From positions 26,967,090 to 27,031,089 of the forward strand of contig NC_084591.1 in assembly GCF_033807715.1 (NCBI RefSeq): DNA of 64,000 nt, written 5' to 3'. Made by a program: the position numbers and the translations under genes. The notes beneath the pieces were generated by a model. That model searched no databases. It saw only the letters and a program-made list of their open reading frames with translations, and was not told the origin of the DNA. Within the stretch, counting starts at the first letter, position 1, and every line of letters starts with the position of its first letter. Positions 49,631 through 62,870 of this stretch are shown piece after piece. The DNA is from Cololabis saira (lineage: Eukaryota > Chordata > Actinopteri > Beloniformes > Belonidae).

Positions 49631-51484
49631 TTATTTTTGCCAGCCCCGCTGTGCCCTGTAACAATCCATTCTGCACTAGAGGCTGCAGTACACGCTCACC
49701 TCATTCCCCTCCTGCCACCCCAACAGTTTCTTACTTCTGCCCTCTAACCATCTGACAATTACTTTTCACCAAGCTGACCTCTCATCAGCAGTCTACTACT
49801 CTCTGCCTCTCATCTGGCCGCCCTTTACTTATTTTCAGTGAAGCTTGCAGAGGTATAAAAGAAAAAACAGAAAATCATTTTACACATTGGCATGTATCAA
49901 TAGACTCCTTCTCTCTTTCTTTGCATCTGTGTGTCGCCACCTTACTCACCTTTAGCTCTCTTTACCCCCTCTTTACCTCTCTTTACTCCCCCAAATTCAT
50001 AGTCAGACTCTTGTCCTCAGCATTACCCTTTGTCCTGACTTTTCTGACTGACTTGTATCCACTTTGGCTCCTTTCCTTACTCAACTTACTCCTATTCTTG
50101 ATATCTAGTCCCATATTTCCAGAAAAATATGTTGTAGATCCATACCTTTCCATCTAACATGGCAGGAGATACAAGACTGTAGAGGAGCGAGGACTGCAGG
50201 GATGTGAGACACATCTGTTTGATCACAAAGTGGAAACCTAATGCTACAGGCTCCAACACAAAAACCATCTGAGGCAACAGATCTGACAATCTCTCCTGTA
50301 ATCTGGACACCAAAATGCCCCTCTCCACATTTAACATGAAATTGACCGATACTCAAACAAATCGACATAATAAACTACATGGATGGGGGGGAAAAAAACT
50401 ATTGTCATGCTAAAACAACCGCACACATTTTTGCAATAACCACAGGCATTTAAAAAAAAACAAATTTAATAAATGCAAACAGCTTTTTGTGAAATTGTTT
50501 TCTACTTAAACAAACAGCCCCTCAGTCACAAATTACAAACAAAAATGAGATCCAGTCTCTTCTCAATTCATTTCACATCACAAGGGGAATATGCAAATTT
50601 CATTGGGGGAGGTGGGGCAAGTAGGAAAGGAGAAATTGGATTAAAGGCAGCATGAGGCGAGATGCTGACTGTGAGACAGAGACAGGAAGAGAGACGAGGG
50701 CGGAGGAGAGAAAGATAGGGCTCCCGCAGAAAACAGGCTGCAAAGACATGATTACCGCAAACTGAATACGAGCCTGCCCACAGATAACTAAAGGAGAGGG
50801 AGAAACCATTCCAATATGCCCCACTCCAGCCCACTTAGGACGGCACCGCTTGTTCGATACTCTTTCAAACCCGTCAAATACCATTAAAAGATTTCCACTC
50901 AGGTACAAAAAAATGGGTATTTTTTCGGTGGGACAACGGAAAGTGAAAAATCCCCACCACAAATCTAAACTGACGTCCTCTGTGGACCAGTGAAAATCCT
51001 TTACAGTAAGAGCTGAAGAGGTCCCTCACTCCCTTTCCACAAAACAACACAGCATAACCAGTTTCTGAGTCATGAGTCATGGCCTACTTCCTTTGCTTTA
51101 ACTTTTTTTTTTTTTTTTTCTTACACCAATGGTTTAATACACACAGGGTATATCAAAAACATACTGGTTTCTTTGGGGATTTTTAGTGCAGTAAATAAAG
51201 TTTAGAAGGTAATTATTACTTCTACATTAACAGAAGATCATGTAAAGAAGAAAGCAAGTGCTTTCTTTGGACCCTGAGAAAGAACAAACACTTTATTAAA
51301 AAACAAACAAACAAAAAAGAAGGTGTGCTAAATTTGATACCACAGAGGGATCAGAGATCAAACTTCTCAGGGGGCCTGAAATCTGCTCTAAAATCCTAAT
51401 TACATCTTAAACTCCTTCAATATTTTGTTGTCATCCCTCAATGTGTGAAAAGAAATAGAAGTGTTGCTTCACATATGCTCTAAT

Positions 51485-51485
<1 letters not shown>

Positions 51486-51552
<67 letters not shown>
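51486..51552. repeat. (CA)n microsatellite
   Basis: About 33 CA units. Confidence 0.97.
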
Positions 51553-51558
<6 letters not shown>

Positions 51559-54369
51559 CAAAGTATGATTAAAAGAAGAATGGAAATAACAAAAATGTTC
51601 ATTTTGATTTATTAATAAAGAAAGTAATTCCTAACTTTGTGGTTGCAATCAGAAAGTAAGTGGTGTAATGAATCACTGCAGTAAGGTGGTAATTTGTAAC
51701 ATAAGGATATTGCATCAGAAAGGAGCAAGACTAATTAACTAGCGCAAACCAGTTGGTGGAAGCAATCAAATGAGGCAATATGTTGCATGATTACATTAAC
51801 TGACCAATTACTGCTGAAAACACCATAATGCCTAGTTTTATGAAATCTGCAGCAGCAGATAGCAGTTATGGTTAATTATTTCAGTCAAATTTGGGATCAA
51901 ATAAGATGGTGTATGCAGGAATGGTGGCCTCCACGGGAGGGAATATATTTCTGCTCGTGAAACATTTGAATGTTGTACAATCTTCTTTTCTGGTTGTCAC
52001 AGTGTTCAAGATACACTCAAAACAGCTTTTGAGATTATTTTTGACAATGCAAATAGCTACTATGAACGCTCTGAATAAAAACACATTCCATCTTCAACCA
52101 CACAGCGGAACAAATGTTGAATACAGTCTTTCAGTGAGGATAGATCCAACACTGAAAACAAAACACAAATGCTGTACTTCTATTTTGTGCCAGCATATCT
52201 AGGCATCAAACTTGCTATTTTATCTCCATTTGAACAAGAGAAACAGTGTTTCTGATTGCTACAATCATAATGCTGTGCCCACACACCGAAGTTATTAACA
52301 CAAGACAGCTTCAAATCACTGTTACTTTTCATGTGCACATTAACTACTTAACAGATGCTTTCAGTAAATGGTAAGGACATCTGAATTCTTCGTTCGTTTA
52401 GTGCGCCTCTGATGGTGGACTAATGGACATTGGCATTAGCCAGTGTGAGTTTATTTCTGAAACTACAAAACAACTCAAGCAGTCTTGAATTTCTTTCATT
52501 TCTATGTTATCTGTTTCACCTGAATTCCACCTCCATGGCATATCTTTGTTTGTTGGATAAAACCACCATGTATAATATTTATATATTTTTATTTATTTTT
52601 AAAATGGACTTCTTTAACATGTTTTGGACTGTTGAGAAAATCTGATTATGGTTTAGATCGTATTTGTGCAGAAATACAGAAAGTTGTAGAAGGTCCACAA
52701 GCTTCCAAGCATCAGCTTAATCAAGTAAGGCTACCAGTTGTGTTAGTGTTGTAAAAGAGGATCAGTAGCTGAAAGAGAGCCCATTATGCCCAAATTAACA
52801 AATTAAAATCAAGTGACCAGAGTGAAAAACAAGTGTTGGTGCTGCTGCTGAGAATTTTCTGTATCTGAAGAGCATCTTTTCTTCTAGCGTTGGTTCCTGT
52901 GGTCATCACGCTCATGTTGCTGCAGTAATTTTTGTGACAGTATTATTTTCAACTTTATCCAAAGCTGCTGCTAACTTGAATGTATCTGCTTGACATTCAG
53001 TGGATGACTGTCAGCATCACGGACAGCTCTGTGCTCCAGAGAGTTTATTGTGGTGGGGGGAGAAAAAAAGTCTAGACAACGCAACAAATGGGGTTTCATT
53101 GAAACTGCTGTTATTGTGCCTGAGGTCAATTTTCATGTGATTATACAGTACACTCACATAAAAGCAAACAGCAAAGACAGATGTACAAATACAAATCGCC
53201 TCTCCCTTCCATTCTCTTTCTCTGATGTGCTCATGTGCTTGCACATCCATTTGTGAGACAGAACTCGAAATTCACTGCAAGACAAAAACAAGGCCACATA
53301 CAAAAAAATAAAAAATCACAAGCAAGATTAGGTCAAAACTTATCTATCAAAGGGATGTGCATGTACAGACTGGGAGTGGAACAAGCAGAAAAAAGGCCTG
53401 TCCACCCAGACTGCCATCACAGTCACAGGATAAAGGACAAGCCATGCCTTTGATCAGGGAAAGAGAGTTTTGCAAGTGTGAGAGGTAAAATGGAGGAAGA
53501 TTTCTGAATAAGTCAGACTGGAGCTACTGAATACTACTCATCTGTGACTGGGTAAAAAAAAAAAAAAAAAAAGTATGTCAAATTTTAGACCATTTTTTTT
53601 TTTGTTAGAAGAAAACATGACAACCCCCTTTTGCAAACAAAATGTGCCCCAATCAGGCATGCAATTACAATCCTGAACATGCTGTGAAATGCAGCAGCAG
53701 CAAGTCAGTAAGCAACTGGGATAAAAACAGTATGTACTATTTCTTGCACACCGTGAGGCTCAATTACAGAGCAAATCATTTTGATTCCATGTTGACTTTT
53801 TTTTCCTTCCACTTTCTTGTGTTTAAGCTTGAAGTCAAACTTTCCAAGTGCAAAAGTAAAACTCAGCCGATGTAAATTCCATCTTTCCTCCAAGTATTTG
53901 AGAGGTTTCATGTCTGTGTCAGTGCTACTTTAAATCCCTGGGACTAGAGAGTGAATGAGAGGAGGATTACAGGGGTAATGCCAGAAGATGAGAGGCAGAG
54001 GGTCGCAGTGGTTTGCCACTCTGCAAGGATTAGCACTGAAAACAACTTCACAGTCACAAACTATGTCAATCAAGGGCATAATTCAGTCAGTCTAAAGACC
54101 CTGTATGAGTCATCTCTCTGCTAAAAGTGACCTCCTACTCTTCAATAATTATATACATATTTTATAAATTAGTGAAATTAATTGGAACAATATTAGACTA
54201 TAGTAGAAAAAAACGCTAAAACAGACTTAAAATGGTGAATATATTTCAAGTATGTGGATGGAAACTCGGTAATGAGGCACCTGTGGAATGAGCCTATTGG
54301 CTGCAGCTAACAGCAACTGCTTGCCATTGATGTAATCGATATGTCAGGCCTGATGAGGGGAGTGTGCCA

Positions 54370-54413
54370 GTGTGTGTGTGTGTGGGGTGTGTGTGTGTGT
54401 GGGGGGGCAACAC
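54370..54413. repeat. (GT)n / G-rich tract
   Basis: Two GT runs split by GGGG and ending in G9-type sequence, about 180 bp downstream of the cadherin exon 1 donor on the gene strand. Confidence 0.85.
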
Positions 54414-54590
54414 TGATGAAAATTGAGGTGTCCAGATGGCAGCAGTTTAAGTGCATGTGATGTGCAGCTTTTCATTAAAGTAGGGCATTATCACTATGGA
54501 GCAAATGTATAGGGGAGAGGAATGAGGAGGAAGGGAAGGAGTGGGGCCTTTACATGACCTAACTTAACAAGAGGGGAAAATTCAACAAAC

Positions 54591-55587
54591 CTCGTTTATC
54601 TTGAATCTTAACAGTGAGCTCCACAAAAGGTTCCGTCTCCCTATCCAGCTTCCGAACGATAGTGACATCTCCACCGTCGCGGCTCACGGCCACCGGGGAG
54701 CTCTCTGGCTCCGGGTAAACCAGCTCGTAGGCAGCTGACTGAAACCTGCTGGGATTCAGGCTCGTGATGATGGAGCCGATGCTGGCATCCTCAGAAACGT
54801 TGAGGGAGAGCAGGTTGCCGGGGTCAAGCAGCGCCCTGGGCAGCCGGCCCGCCCTGGCTGGCCAAACTAATCCAGCAGGACGCATGTATCTCTGCGGAGA
54901 CACGCTGACCAGCACAGCCCTGCTGCTCAGAGCCGGCCATCCGTGATCCCTGGCATACACGGAGAACCTCACCGTACGGTTGAGCCCCAGGATGGAGTCC
55001 ACAAGCAAAACTTCACCTGTTTTCGGGACAACATAGAAGCTGCCATTTTTGGGGATGGAGACGAACGTGAACTCTGCGTTCTTTCCACTGTCTCCATCCA
55101 CAGCTTTTAGCCTGTAAACGACCCTGCGGAGAGCAGTGGTGTCGTCTAAACTTATGTGCACGCTGTCGGCGCTGAGAAAGGTCGGTGCGTGGTCGTTGGT
55201 GTCCAACACATCCACTTTTACCGACCCAACCTCGAAGGCGACGGGTTCCGACGCGCACGTCTGGCAACACAAACCTATGCTCAGCAGGTATTCTGAGCGA
55301 GCCTCCCTGTCGAGAACCTTGGAAGTTTTCAGTAGTATATTTCCCCGCTTGTGGTGAGCGAAGACGCGGAAATCTTCGCTGCCGTTTCCGTACAGTTTGA
55401 AGTGCATCCCGGAGACCGGACACCATTTTTGCGCGTTGATGCGCTTCATCGGAACGCTCAGTCCGTTCACTTTGGAAGCTGCTGGCGAGTTCTCAAAAAC
55501 ATGCCCGTGAAAGAAGGGCAGTCGCCCTTGTGTTGGGTATCCAGCAGCTGGCATTAGAAGGCAGCATAACAGAAGAGCCCAAATCAT
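54591..55587 (-). CDS. Cadherin exon 1: start codon, signal peptide, EC1-EC3 (most)
   Basis: This exon encodes residues 1-332 plus the first base of codon 333. The ATG at 55587 has A at -3 (accaacATGA) and an in-frame TAA five codons upstream, so the start is well supported. A hydrophobic signal peptide (MIWALLLCCLLMPAAG) leads into a divergent first repeat with a cysteine cluster (CCQTC, about 107-111) and ending in DTNDHAPTF. The second repeat has KAVDGDSGKNAEF but ends in VSVSPQR without a DxNDN linker. The third opens with LNVSEDASIGS and has RKLDRETEPF. N-glycosylation sequons are visible (NGS, NRT, NVS). The exon ends at CGAG followed by GTTTGTTG, a weak donor, in phase 1. That phase matches the acceptor of the exon at 27844. 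One long first exon carrying several repeats is unusual next to the short exons that follow. Confidence 0.88.
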
Positions 55588-55739
55588 GTTGGTGACAAGT
55601 TACGCACCTCCAAAAAAAAGAGTCTCAGCGGGAGGGTTGACGGAAAATTATACAAAATGAAAAGAAAAACATCTAAAAAGCATTTCCTTCATAGTTATCC
55701 ACAGTGTGATCCTTCCACGAGAGCCCTGTGAACTTTAAG

Positions 55740-56060
55740 CGTTCTCATCCTGGCGGATCGGTGTGTTGGCTCCATGCGGCACGGCTGCGCTGCAGGCGCT
55801 GCTGTGCTGGCTTTGCTGTGCTCGCATCCAGCGTTCAGCACCACAGCTCCGGACAGCGCCAAGCGCGGGGGCGTGGCGGCGCACGGAGACGGAGCTCCAC
55901 GGCGAACCCCACCCCGTGCGACGGACGGTCAGGAAGGAAGGCTCTCCCTGCTCCACACCTCCGTCCTCAAGGCGGCCGAGCCAGTGCGTAAACACGCAGC
56001 TGCGCGCCTTCGCAGATGTACCGCACGCAAATCCGCTATCAGCGTAAATGACTGTTGACA
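55740..56060 (-). promoter_or_regulatory. CpG-rich block upstream of the cadherin start
   Basis: About 320 bp with dense CpG (GCGCC, GGCGGCGCACGGAG, GCGGCCGAG, GCGCGCC) in an otherwise AT-rich setting, beginning about 150 bp upstream of the ATG on the gene strand. This suits a CpG-island promoter or 5' UTR. A TATA-like TGTATAATTT lies at about 55645-55660 (minus strand), but its use as a TATA box is a guess. Overlapping 86-94 residue frames in this block are open on several frames only because of its composition. Confidence 0.45.
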
Positions 56061-59000
56061 GACGAGAAGATCACCCGCGCATGCACCCCGGCTGCAAGAA
56101 AGTCGACTGGAGACATATGCTCCCTTTTCCTTGACACGACTTACCCAACCATTACACTCTCCAAATGCTGATTAGAAGCGCCTTCCTTAAGTCTGCATTA
56201 GTTGCTGAAGGCAGAATTACTCATGCACAGACAGCACTCATTTTCTCCCCGAGGAACTGAATCCGCGACCAAATGCTCCGCTTTGAAATTTTAGGTTACT
56301 GTTCCCAAAGCGCACCACATTTATGAAGTCAAACGTTTATTTATAGCATTAAACAACTAGAAAAAAAACTGCTAAATACATCAATATAAATGCAAATGCA
56401 TATATAGCTGAGCTGTTAAAGTGTGTAAACATGATTGAAGGCATCCTATGCTGAGAAAGCCTCTATGTCTTTGCAGACACAATGTTCAGCAGGGTTCATG
56501 TTAAAATTGCCCCCGTTTTTTATTCCTTTCCCACTCCTAGCAGCATCCCAAGAACCTGCAGAAATTCTTAATCTGTAGGTGGCGACTGCTAATTGCAGCT
56601 GAGTGCAAAGTTCCACATCCTCTCACCTCTCAGTCGGCAACAAATCAGAAAATTGAAGATTACACCCACCTAAGAGCTTTGATTTATCAAGAAATACTTT
56701 GATAGGTCAAAGCGCTTGCTCTCTTGAATTTGTTTCATGAAGGCCCTTTTTTTTTCCTCAGCGCTGTGGTGTTATGTAATGTTACTCCACATGCCCACAG
56801 AAAACATGTGCACTGAAAATTCATCAAAGCTCCTACTGAAAGATTGCTATCAATTTGAAGCCACAATCCATCACTGCAGTTTTAGCCAAATCCACTCTCT
56901 GCAGTGAAACGTTCTTCTCAGGCAATAAGTCTGGGAACTGGAAATGAGCCTCCAGGCAATTGTGAATCAAGGCTTGCAGCTGGAGCACAAAGCTCATATC
57001 GGTTAATCGTTGTGTTGTTTTAAGTGGCTCAAGCTTGAGGCGTGTCGCTCCGGAAACATGAGCCTTCCCACAGTCACTAGTGTCTTTACTGTCTCTGACC
57101 TGAGGAGATACTGGACTTTTCAAAATGTGCCCACTTTAAAAAAGTAAATAAATAAATAAAAGATGGGAAATGACCTCATGCAACATCACTTGCAGGTCAA
57201 CAAGAGACTCAGCGCTCTTCCCTGCTCTGTTACTCTTCTTTGAACTCCCCAAGTGCCTCACAAATGACCATCAAAACCTGGTCTTTATCACGTTGACCCA
57301 TGATGTGCAATTCGCCGTGGCTGCCATACGGGAGATAGCTGTGACAAGGGCTGATTACATCACGGGGTCGGGCCGGGTAGCAAGTAAGGTAGTTTACTTG
57401 AGGGTAGCAGTAGTTATCTACTGAGATGAAACACCAATATAAAGCACACAAAATCAACAAAGCTCTAATGAATTTTGATAAAGAAATCATGAGGCGGCCT
57501 CATCATCCTTCTTCTTCTTCTTCAGCAGATAACTGGGAGCTGCGGGGCATAAAATAGAGAAGAAAAAAAATCACACCAAAGAAAGCAGCCAGTGAACATT
57601 AGAAAGCCTCATGCTTACTTAATGAATAATTGACCAAATCCATTCCCCTCACTCAAACACAGCCAGCTTCTGAAGGCAAAGACTGCAGCCTTGTAACATG
57701 TAAAACATTCAACCTCTGATTCTGTGTGAATCAGAGACAAAGGAGGGAAGGATTTTGGTACACCAGTTCCCCTGGGGTCACTTGTATGTTTTGTAAGACA
57801 GACATTATTAATTAAGCCTTCTAGAAAGTGTGCTACGACATGAAAGGATGGTAGACCTAACAGGATTTGGCAACCATTTCAGTTTGTGGTCAGCTCATGC
57901 CACGGTGTGAGTAGTGTCCAAAAATCTTAAAAATAGACCTTCAGCAAAAGCCGAAGAAATAATTAGAAAAGAAATAGAAACAGGTCTCTTGAAGAATGAC
58001 AGGATAATTAAAGTGGATGACTAAGCATCCAGCGCTGTGGAACACCAGCGAGCCTTCAGAGTGGTCGTTCATGGAAACCCCTTCTTCCAGAGGAACGTGG
58101 ATCTGGAAACATCACAGCGGCTGTCAGGAGCAGCAATCTGCAGTGCTCTTTATTGTAGTGTTCCTGTGCATATGAGGCCCTAAGGACATTTTATCTTATC
58201 AAAACCTGAAGGCAAAAAGTAGTTAAAGGGGCTTGATAAATATAGAGACATTTCCCTTATGTATTGGGTACAGGAGCTAATTAGATTTGATCTGTGATCC
58301 CCTTAAGGCACCTACCACCTAACGTAAGCTCTACTGTGGAAACCATAACCGTTTATTAATAGGTTCATTCATTATGGATGAATGTGTACGGCCAGATTAA
58401 GAATTTACCTTCACCAATAATGTTGCACAGGATCTATTTTTCAGGCTTTGAAAATGTCAGAAAAACACAAACACACACTCTCATCACCAAGCGTCTCGTT
58501 AACCTTTTAACTGACATTTTAGTTTTTTTGCAGGCATTTCTTCATCGGACAGTTCGACAAGTTTGAACAACAGCAGGTTTGTTGAAAGAGAAGGGAAAAA
58601 CCTTTTCATGATTAATGCATGGCCTGTTGTTTCAACAGAAACTGCACTTGAGGAGTACATCTTGCATGAGGAAAGCTTTTAACAAATCTACACACTGATC
58701 AGTGAAGTCTGGAGGTTGATTCTGATGATTAACGCATGAACAAATCAGATATACATCAGAAAACTATCTTTTTTCTTTCCTCAAACAACCTCAAATTAAA
58801 AAGCTTCTCCACCTATCAAAAGACAATAATAATAGCCATTATGAAATAAAATAAAAGAAAGTAAGCACATCTCAAGATTCTCAATCATCTTTGTGGAAAG
58901 GAAGTGTTGATGATCTCTTTGAAACACAGTTGAGACAGCAAGGCATAGCCCTACATGCATAATAAAGTTCTTTAGCTCTTATTCTGACTTGATTATCCCA

Positions 59001-60200
59001 CGAAGACCAAGCCATTAGGTAGGTTTCCATTACACAAACAGTTCAAAGCAACAAATTTAGGATGTAAATCCAATAATGTGCTATTCATGGGGCCAATGGG
59101 ATTATGACACCATCGAGGGAGAATTTAAAAAAATACTTAAAGCATCCAGAGGAGAGCAGATTGATTATTCCTGCAGCTCGTCTTGCAGCATCTTGTAAAT
59201 GACTCCCAAATGGGAGTACAGGTAAAAACCACCGGTCCTAAACCACAAGTTCGAGATGCATCTTCATTCACCGGCGCTATTGAGACCTCCACCTATCTTT
59301 ACATGTCATTATCGTTGATTAAACAGTAGGTGAACTCAAAAACGTAGGCTACTTTCCCAAACTTTACTTTTTTGCTTTTTTTTTTTTTTTTTGCTTTTTT
59401 TTCTGCCCGAGAACCTTGTTAAATATCTCTTAATAAAAGCCTAAATGGACTGTGTGCAAAGTTGGCTGGAATTCATCATCACTACTGCCTAGTTAATAGG
59501 CTTAATGCAGTCAGTTTATCGCCAGGACCAATATACCGCTAATGTACAGGGGAACGTGGATATATAGTTGTACCTGGTCTACATTTAGCTGGGGAAAATT
59601 GTTACCGCAAAGTTAAACAGCACCTATTGTCACGTCATTTTGATTAAAATGCCCTAAGTGTGTCACAAGTATACCTTTGGTCGCACAGTTGCTGCTGAAT
59701 TCCGCACAATTGAGTTTTATGCTGCTGTTGTTTTCCACTTGCAGGAATCCTCCAAACGCGTTCATTTTAACGTCAATCACGTTGCAGAGTATCCAGCGCC
59801 CCCTTCTGTCGAGTCAGAGAACTACAGGGATGTAAACGCTTCTGCAGCTTAACCAAAAAAAAAAATCTGGATTTATCACTTTACTGGGTACATTTTAAAA
59901 CACTAATGGATTAACCACAATGGAAAATTTTACAGTTGGATAAATACATCCTCTCCCATGTTAATTTATTTTAATTAGATTTCATTTTTTTTAAAGTTAA
60001 AGAACTGGAAGAAAGAAACAACTTGAAAAATAGTCAAAGCCATTTCGCATTTTAGCAATATATAGGAATGAATTCATGTTTATACACAGTAATAGCTGCT
60101 TTACATGTCTCCAACCTTAAACAAATGTAATTTAAAATTTGATGCAGTCCCAATTTTCTATTTCAATAGCAGGATTAATGGATTTAATGACACAAATCAG
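56061..60200. other. Intergenic region between mtss2 and the cadherin gene
   Basis: No gene, RNA gene or clear mobile element is recognised. There is a long T tract with GC interruption at 59365-59402 and several A-rich runs. The minus frames at 56833-57123 and 57230-57490 have no family motif. Confidence 0.5.
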
Positions 60201-60223
60201 GTCATTTTACAGTAAAAAGCCAG

Positions 60224-60867
60224 TTTAATTGCAGAATATATTGACAGTACAGTACAGCAATATAAACACTGCCATATTGCTTCTATTTTTACATGAAATT
60301 ACACAGCTGCTGTCCAGCTTAAGAAACAAAACGGTAACACAGTACTTTGAACAGTAACGAGGGAAAAACATACAGACAGGCTGGCACACCAGTGCACCCT
60401 TCATTTTCTCTTAGAAGTGGCTGTTAATTGAGAAATGCACAATATCATAATTATCATAAGAGCAAGAACAGGGACACAGAGCATTTGACTCCCAGTGGAG
60501 AGACGTGATGATCACTGGGTCCACAGGGACAAACTGGGCTGAAATAACCGGTCACACAGGGAGCTGAGCTGCACAGCCACAAAGCCAACAGAACAAAAGA
60601 AAGCAGAACAAAATCAAATGAAAACAAAACAAAAGAATGAAAAAAAAGAACATATTGATTACTTTTGTACATATGCAAGAAATACATGACTTTAAATGAC
60701 TTTTTCAGTCATTTATAACCAGACTGGCCTTCATTGACGACTTTACATCTCTTTGTTACTTGTGCCTTAGCTCATGTTTCAAGTGAGTGCTCTTGCATTT
60801 CAGGAACCTTCAGTTTGTAAATTGGAACCATTTAAGCTGCTTCCTCACAGCCTGTCCTGTCCTTCAA
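60224..60867 (-). other. mtss2: mtss2 3' UTR (extent inferred)
   Basis: Downstream of the stop codon at 60870-60868 there is no further exon. An ATTAAA-type polyadenylation signal on the minus strand lies at 60229-60224 and an AATAAA at 59970-59965. Which is used cannot be told from sequence. Confidence 0.4.
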
Positions 60868-61676
60868 CTACCGCAGGATCCTGGGAGCTGACCTGTCATC
60901 GGTTAGTGTTTTGCGCAGCTTCACTCCCCGGCGTATGGACACCAGCATATCCACATCCTCCTGGGCAGCGGTGGATGGCTCCCGCGGCGCACAATGAGCT
61001 GGATCCTCTGATAGAGAGCTGGGAAAGGGAAACTGACCCTCGCCCAGGGCGTGGGCGCTGGCTGCCAGCTCTCCTATCTTTTCCACCAGGCTGTGACGGT
61101 TGGCAGCGAGGAGAGGGTCCTCCTCTGCACTGTGGGCAGCTGTGCCAGGGGCTTGCTGGGCATAAACAGTCCTGTCCACGCCTCCTCCTCTTCCGCAGCC
61201 CCAGGCTGCATCTGGGAGGCTCATCCGCTTTGGAGAAGCTCTTGTGTAGTCACTAATAGACGGGTTATCACCGTAGAGAAATTCCTCGCTGCCCTTATGA
61301 TACTGAGACGGGCTAGCGCACCCCGGCGAGTCTGGCACTGTGGGGGTTTTAACTGGCACGATCGGGGGCCGGATGGGTATGGGCCCAGATATGGACGGTG
61401 TGCGTCTCACACCTGTTTTAGAGGATGGCGTCCGGCGAATAGTGGCTGTCCCTGAGGAAATGGCTCCAGCGTGGGTTCCCCCAGCTCCGTTGGGAGTTCC
61501 CTGCAGGCTCTTACCAGCAGGCAGACCTGCTGTGCTGGCAGGCCTCTTCGTCTGGATCATGCGGCGGTAGCTCTGAGCGATGTTACTGTGGCGTGGGATG
61601 GTGGAAGACTTGTCAAAGTCTGCCTGCCCTTCACTGTCCACATCTCCGTTGAGAGAGTAGCACTCATAATCAGAAC
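60868..61676 (-). CDS. mtss2: MTSS2 (MTSS1-like, ABBA) last coding exon with WH2 motif
   Basis: Role (known family): MTSS proteins bend plasma membrane through an N-terminal I-BAR domain and bind monomeric actin through a C-terminal WH2 motif, shaping protrusions and dendritic spines. Seen: the acceptor is gccacttctag before GTTCTGATTATG (phase 1), and the exon runs to TAG at 60870-60868. It encodes SDYECYSLNGDVDSEGQ, DFDKSSTIPRHSNIAQSYRR, RPASTAGLPAG, GPIPIRPPIVPVKTPTVPDS, a serine/proline-rich middle, ANRHSLVEKIGELAASAHAL, and finally the WH2 end MLVSIRRGVKLRKTLTDD-RSAPRIL. The NRHSLVEK..ELAA.AHALGEGQFPFP block and the RIL ending favour MTSS2 over its paralogue MTSS1. Which teleost duplicate it is cannot be decided. 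The I-BAR domain is outside the window. Confidence 0.92.
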
Positions 61677-62558
61677 CTAGAAGTGGCAATGAGTCACATC
61701 AGTTTTTCCTCTTTTTTTTGTACACTTAATGTTAATGTTGTTTTAATTTGCAACTCATTTACTACACAGTAATGCAAAGTAGTAACAATGGCAATTATGA
61801 TAATCAGTGCTATACTTTTCAAAGCCCATAACTGTTGATTCCTGATGAAAGTGGAACAGACATGCAGCAGGGTTAGGGCTGGGCGATATATCGAGATTTT
61901 AATATATATCGATATATTTTCAAACACGATATGGTACGAGACAATATCGTTTATATCGATTTTTTTTTTTTTTTACATTTTTTTTTTTATTATTTTGATA
62001 TAGCTTATTTTGTGACAAATTGACTTGAATGTTTTATTTGAGATTTGCACAAATGTTTTGTTATTTGCACAACTGTCAACCTCAGTGGAAAAGTCTGCCT
62101 GTTACTGTCTGAATTGTATTAATTGCACAGTGTATTTTAATTTAATTGTTATGCAGGAAAGGGATATTTGTTTTATTTTATTCAAGAAGCATTTTTATTC
62201 TATATATGCAGGCAGTTTATTTTTATTTCATTTGTTTTATACATTTTGATATTGTGCAGACCTCTGTTAAAAAACGTACCTGTGTGACATTTGGCACGAG
62301 GCTTTGTATTAAAACTGACTGTTTTTTTAAGGGTTTGCCTCAGAAAAAAAATGAAGCTAACAGAGATGCTATGCTATAATGCTTTGGGGGAAACCCCAAT
62401 TATGTCACAGAAAAAATATCAATATATATCGAGTATCGCCATTTAGCTAGAAAATATTGAGATATGACTTTTGGTCCATATCGCCCAGCCCTAAGCAGGG
62501 TCATTCCTAAACCATATGCTTGGATGATGTGGGTTGGACTGTTCAGGTTGAGTGTTAC
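61677..62558. other. mtss2 penultimate intron with hAT insertion
   Basis: The 882-nt intron is mostly occupied by the 620-bp hAT-type element at 61874-62493. Removing it leaves about 260 bp. Confidence 0.8.
61874..62493. mobile_element. hAT-type non-autonomous element, 620 bp, perfect TSD
   Basis: It starts TAGGGCTGGGCGATATATCG and ends CATATCGCCCAGCCCTA. Identical AGCAGGGT flanks lie at 61866-61873 and 62494-62501. Sub-terminal ATATCGATAT motifs occur on both sides. There is no transposase. The clean duplication suggests a recent insertion. Confidence 0.88.
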
Positions 62559-62724
62559 CTTGTGAAGGAATGGTGTCCTCGGAGCAAGAGGGAGTGTTTG
62601 TCTGGGTGCTGTAGCCGCTGGAGTACTGCAGAGAGTCTCTGCTGCTCTTCTGCTGCTCCATGCTCAAGCCTCTCGTCAGAACCATAGCTAGAGTACTGGC
62701 TGCTGGAGATAGGGGCTCTCCATG
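62559..62724 (-). CDS. mtss2: MTSS2 internal exon: serine-rich SSRDSLQYSSGYSTQT block
   Basis: The acceptor is gggtgcgctccag before CATGGAGAG; the donor is TCACAAG followed by GTAACA. The exon is 166 nt, phase 0 in and phase 1 out. It encodes HGEPLSPAASTLAMVLTRGL, then SSRDSLQYSSGYSTQT and CSEDTIPSQ. This serine-rich block is a strongly conserved MTSS-family segment. It joins in frame to SDYECYSL in the last exon. Confidence 0.92.
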
Positions 62725-62870
62725 CTGGAGCGCACCCCCACAAACACAAACAGGTAGGAGAAATATACCGATTAGCACACATTTGCATTGCAATTCACCA
62801 CACCACATCCGCATGGCAAATAAATGAATTTACTGACATTTCCATTTTTCACTCCCAGAGGATTTCTAAC

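Noticed and set aside
55013..55426. 137-residue minus frame within cadherin exon 1
   Set aside because: An out-of-frame shadow of the cadherin coding sequence.
55728..56058. Overlapping 86-94 residue frames upstream of the cadherin ATG
   Set aside because: Open on several frames because of CpG-rich composition; arginine/alanine-rich and without domains. Better explained as promoter or 5' UTR.
60774..61455. Plus-strand ORFs of 134-160 residues opposite the mtss2 last exon
   Set aside because: Antisense shadows of a GC-rich conserved coding exon; the minus-strand frame matches MTSS2 along its length.
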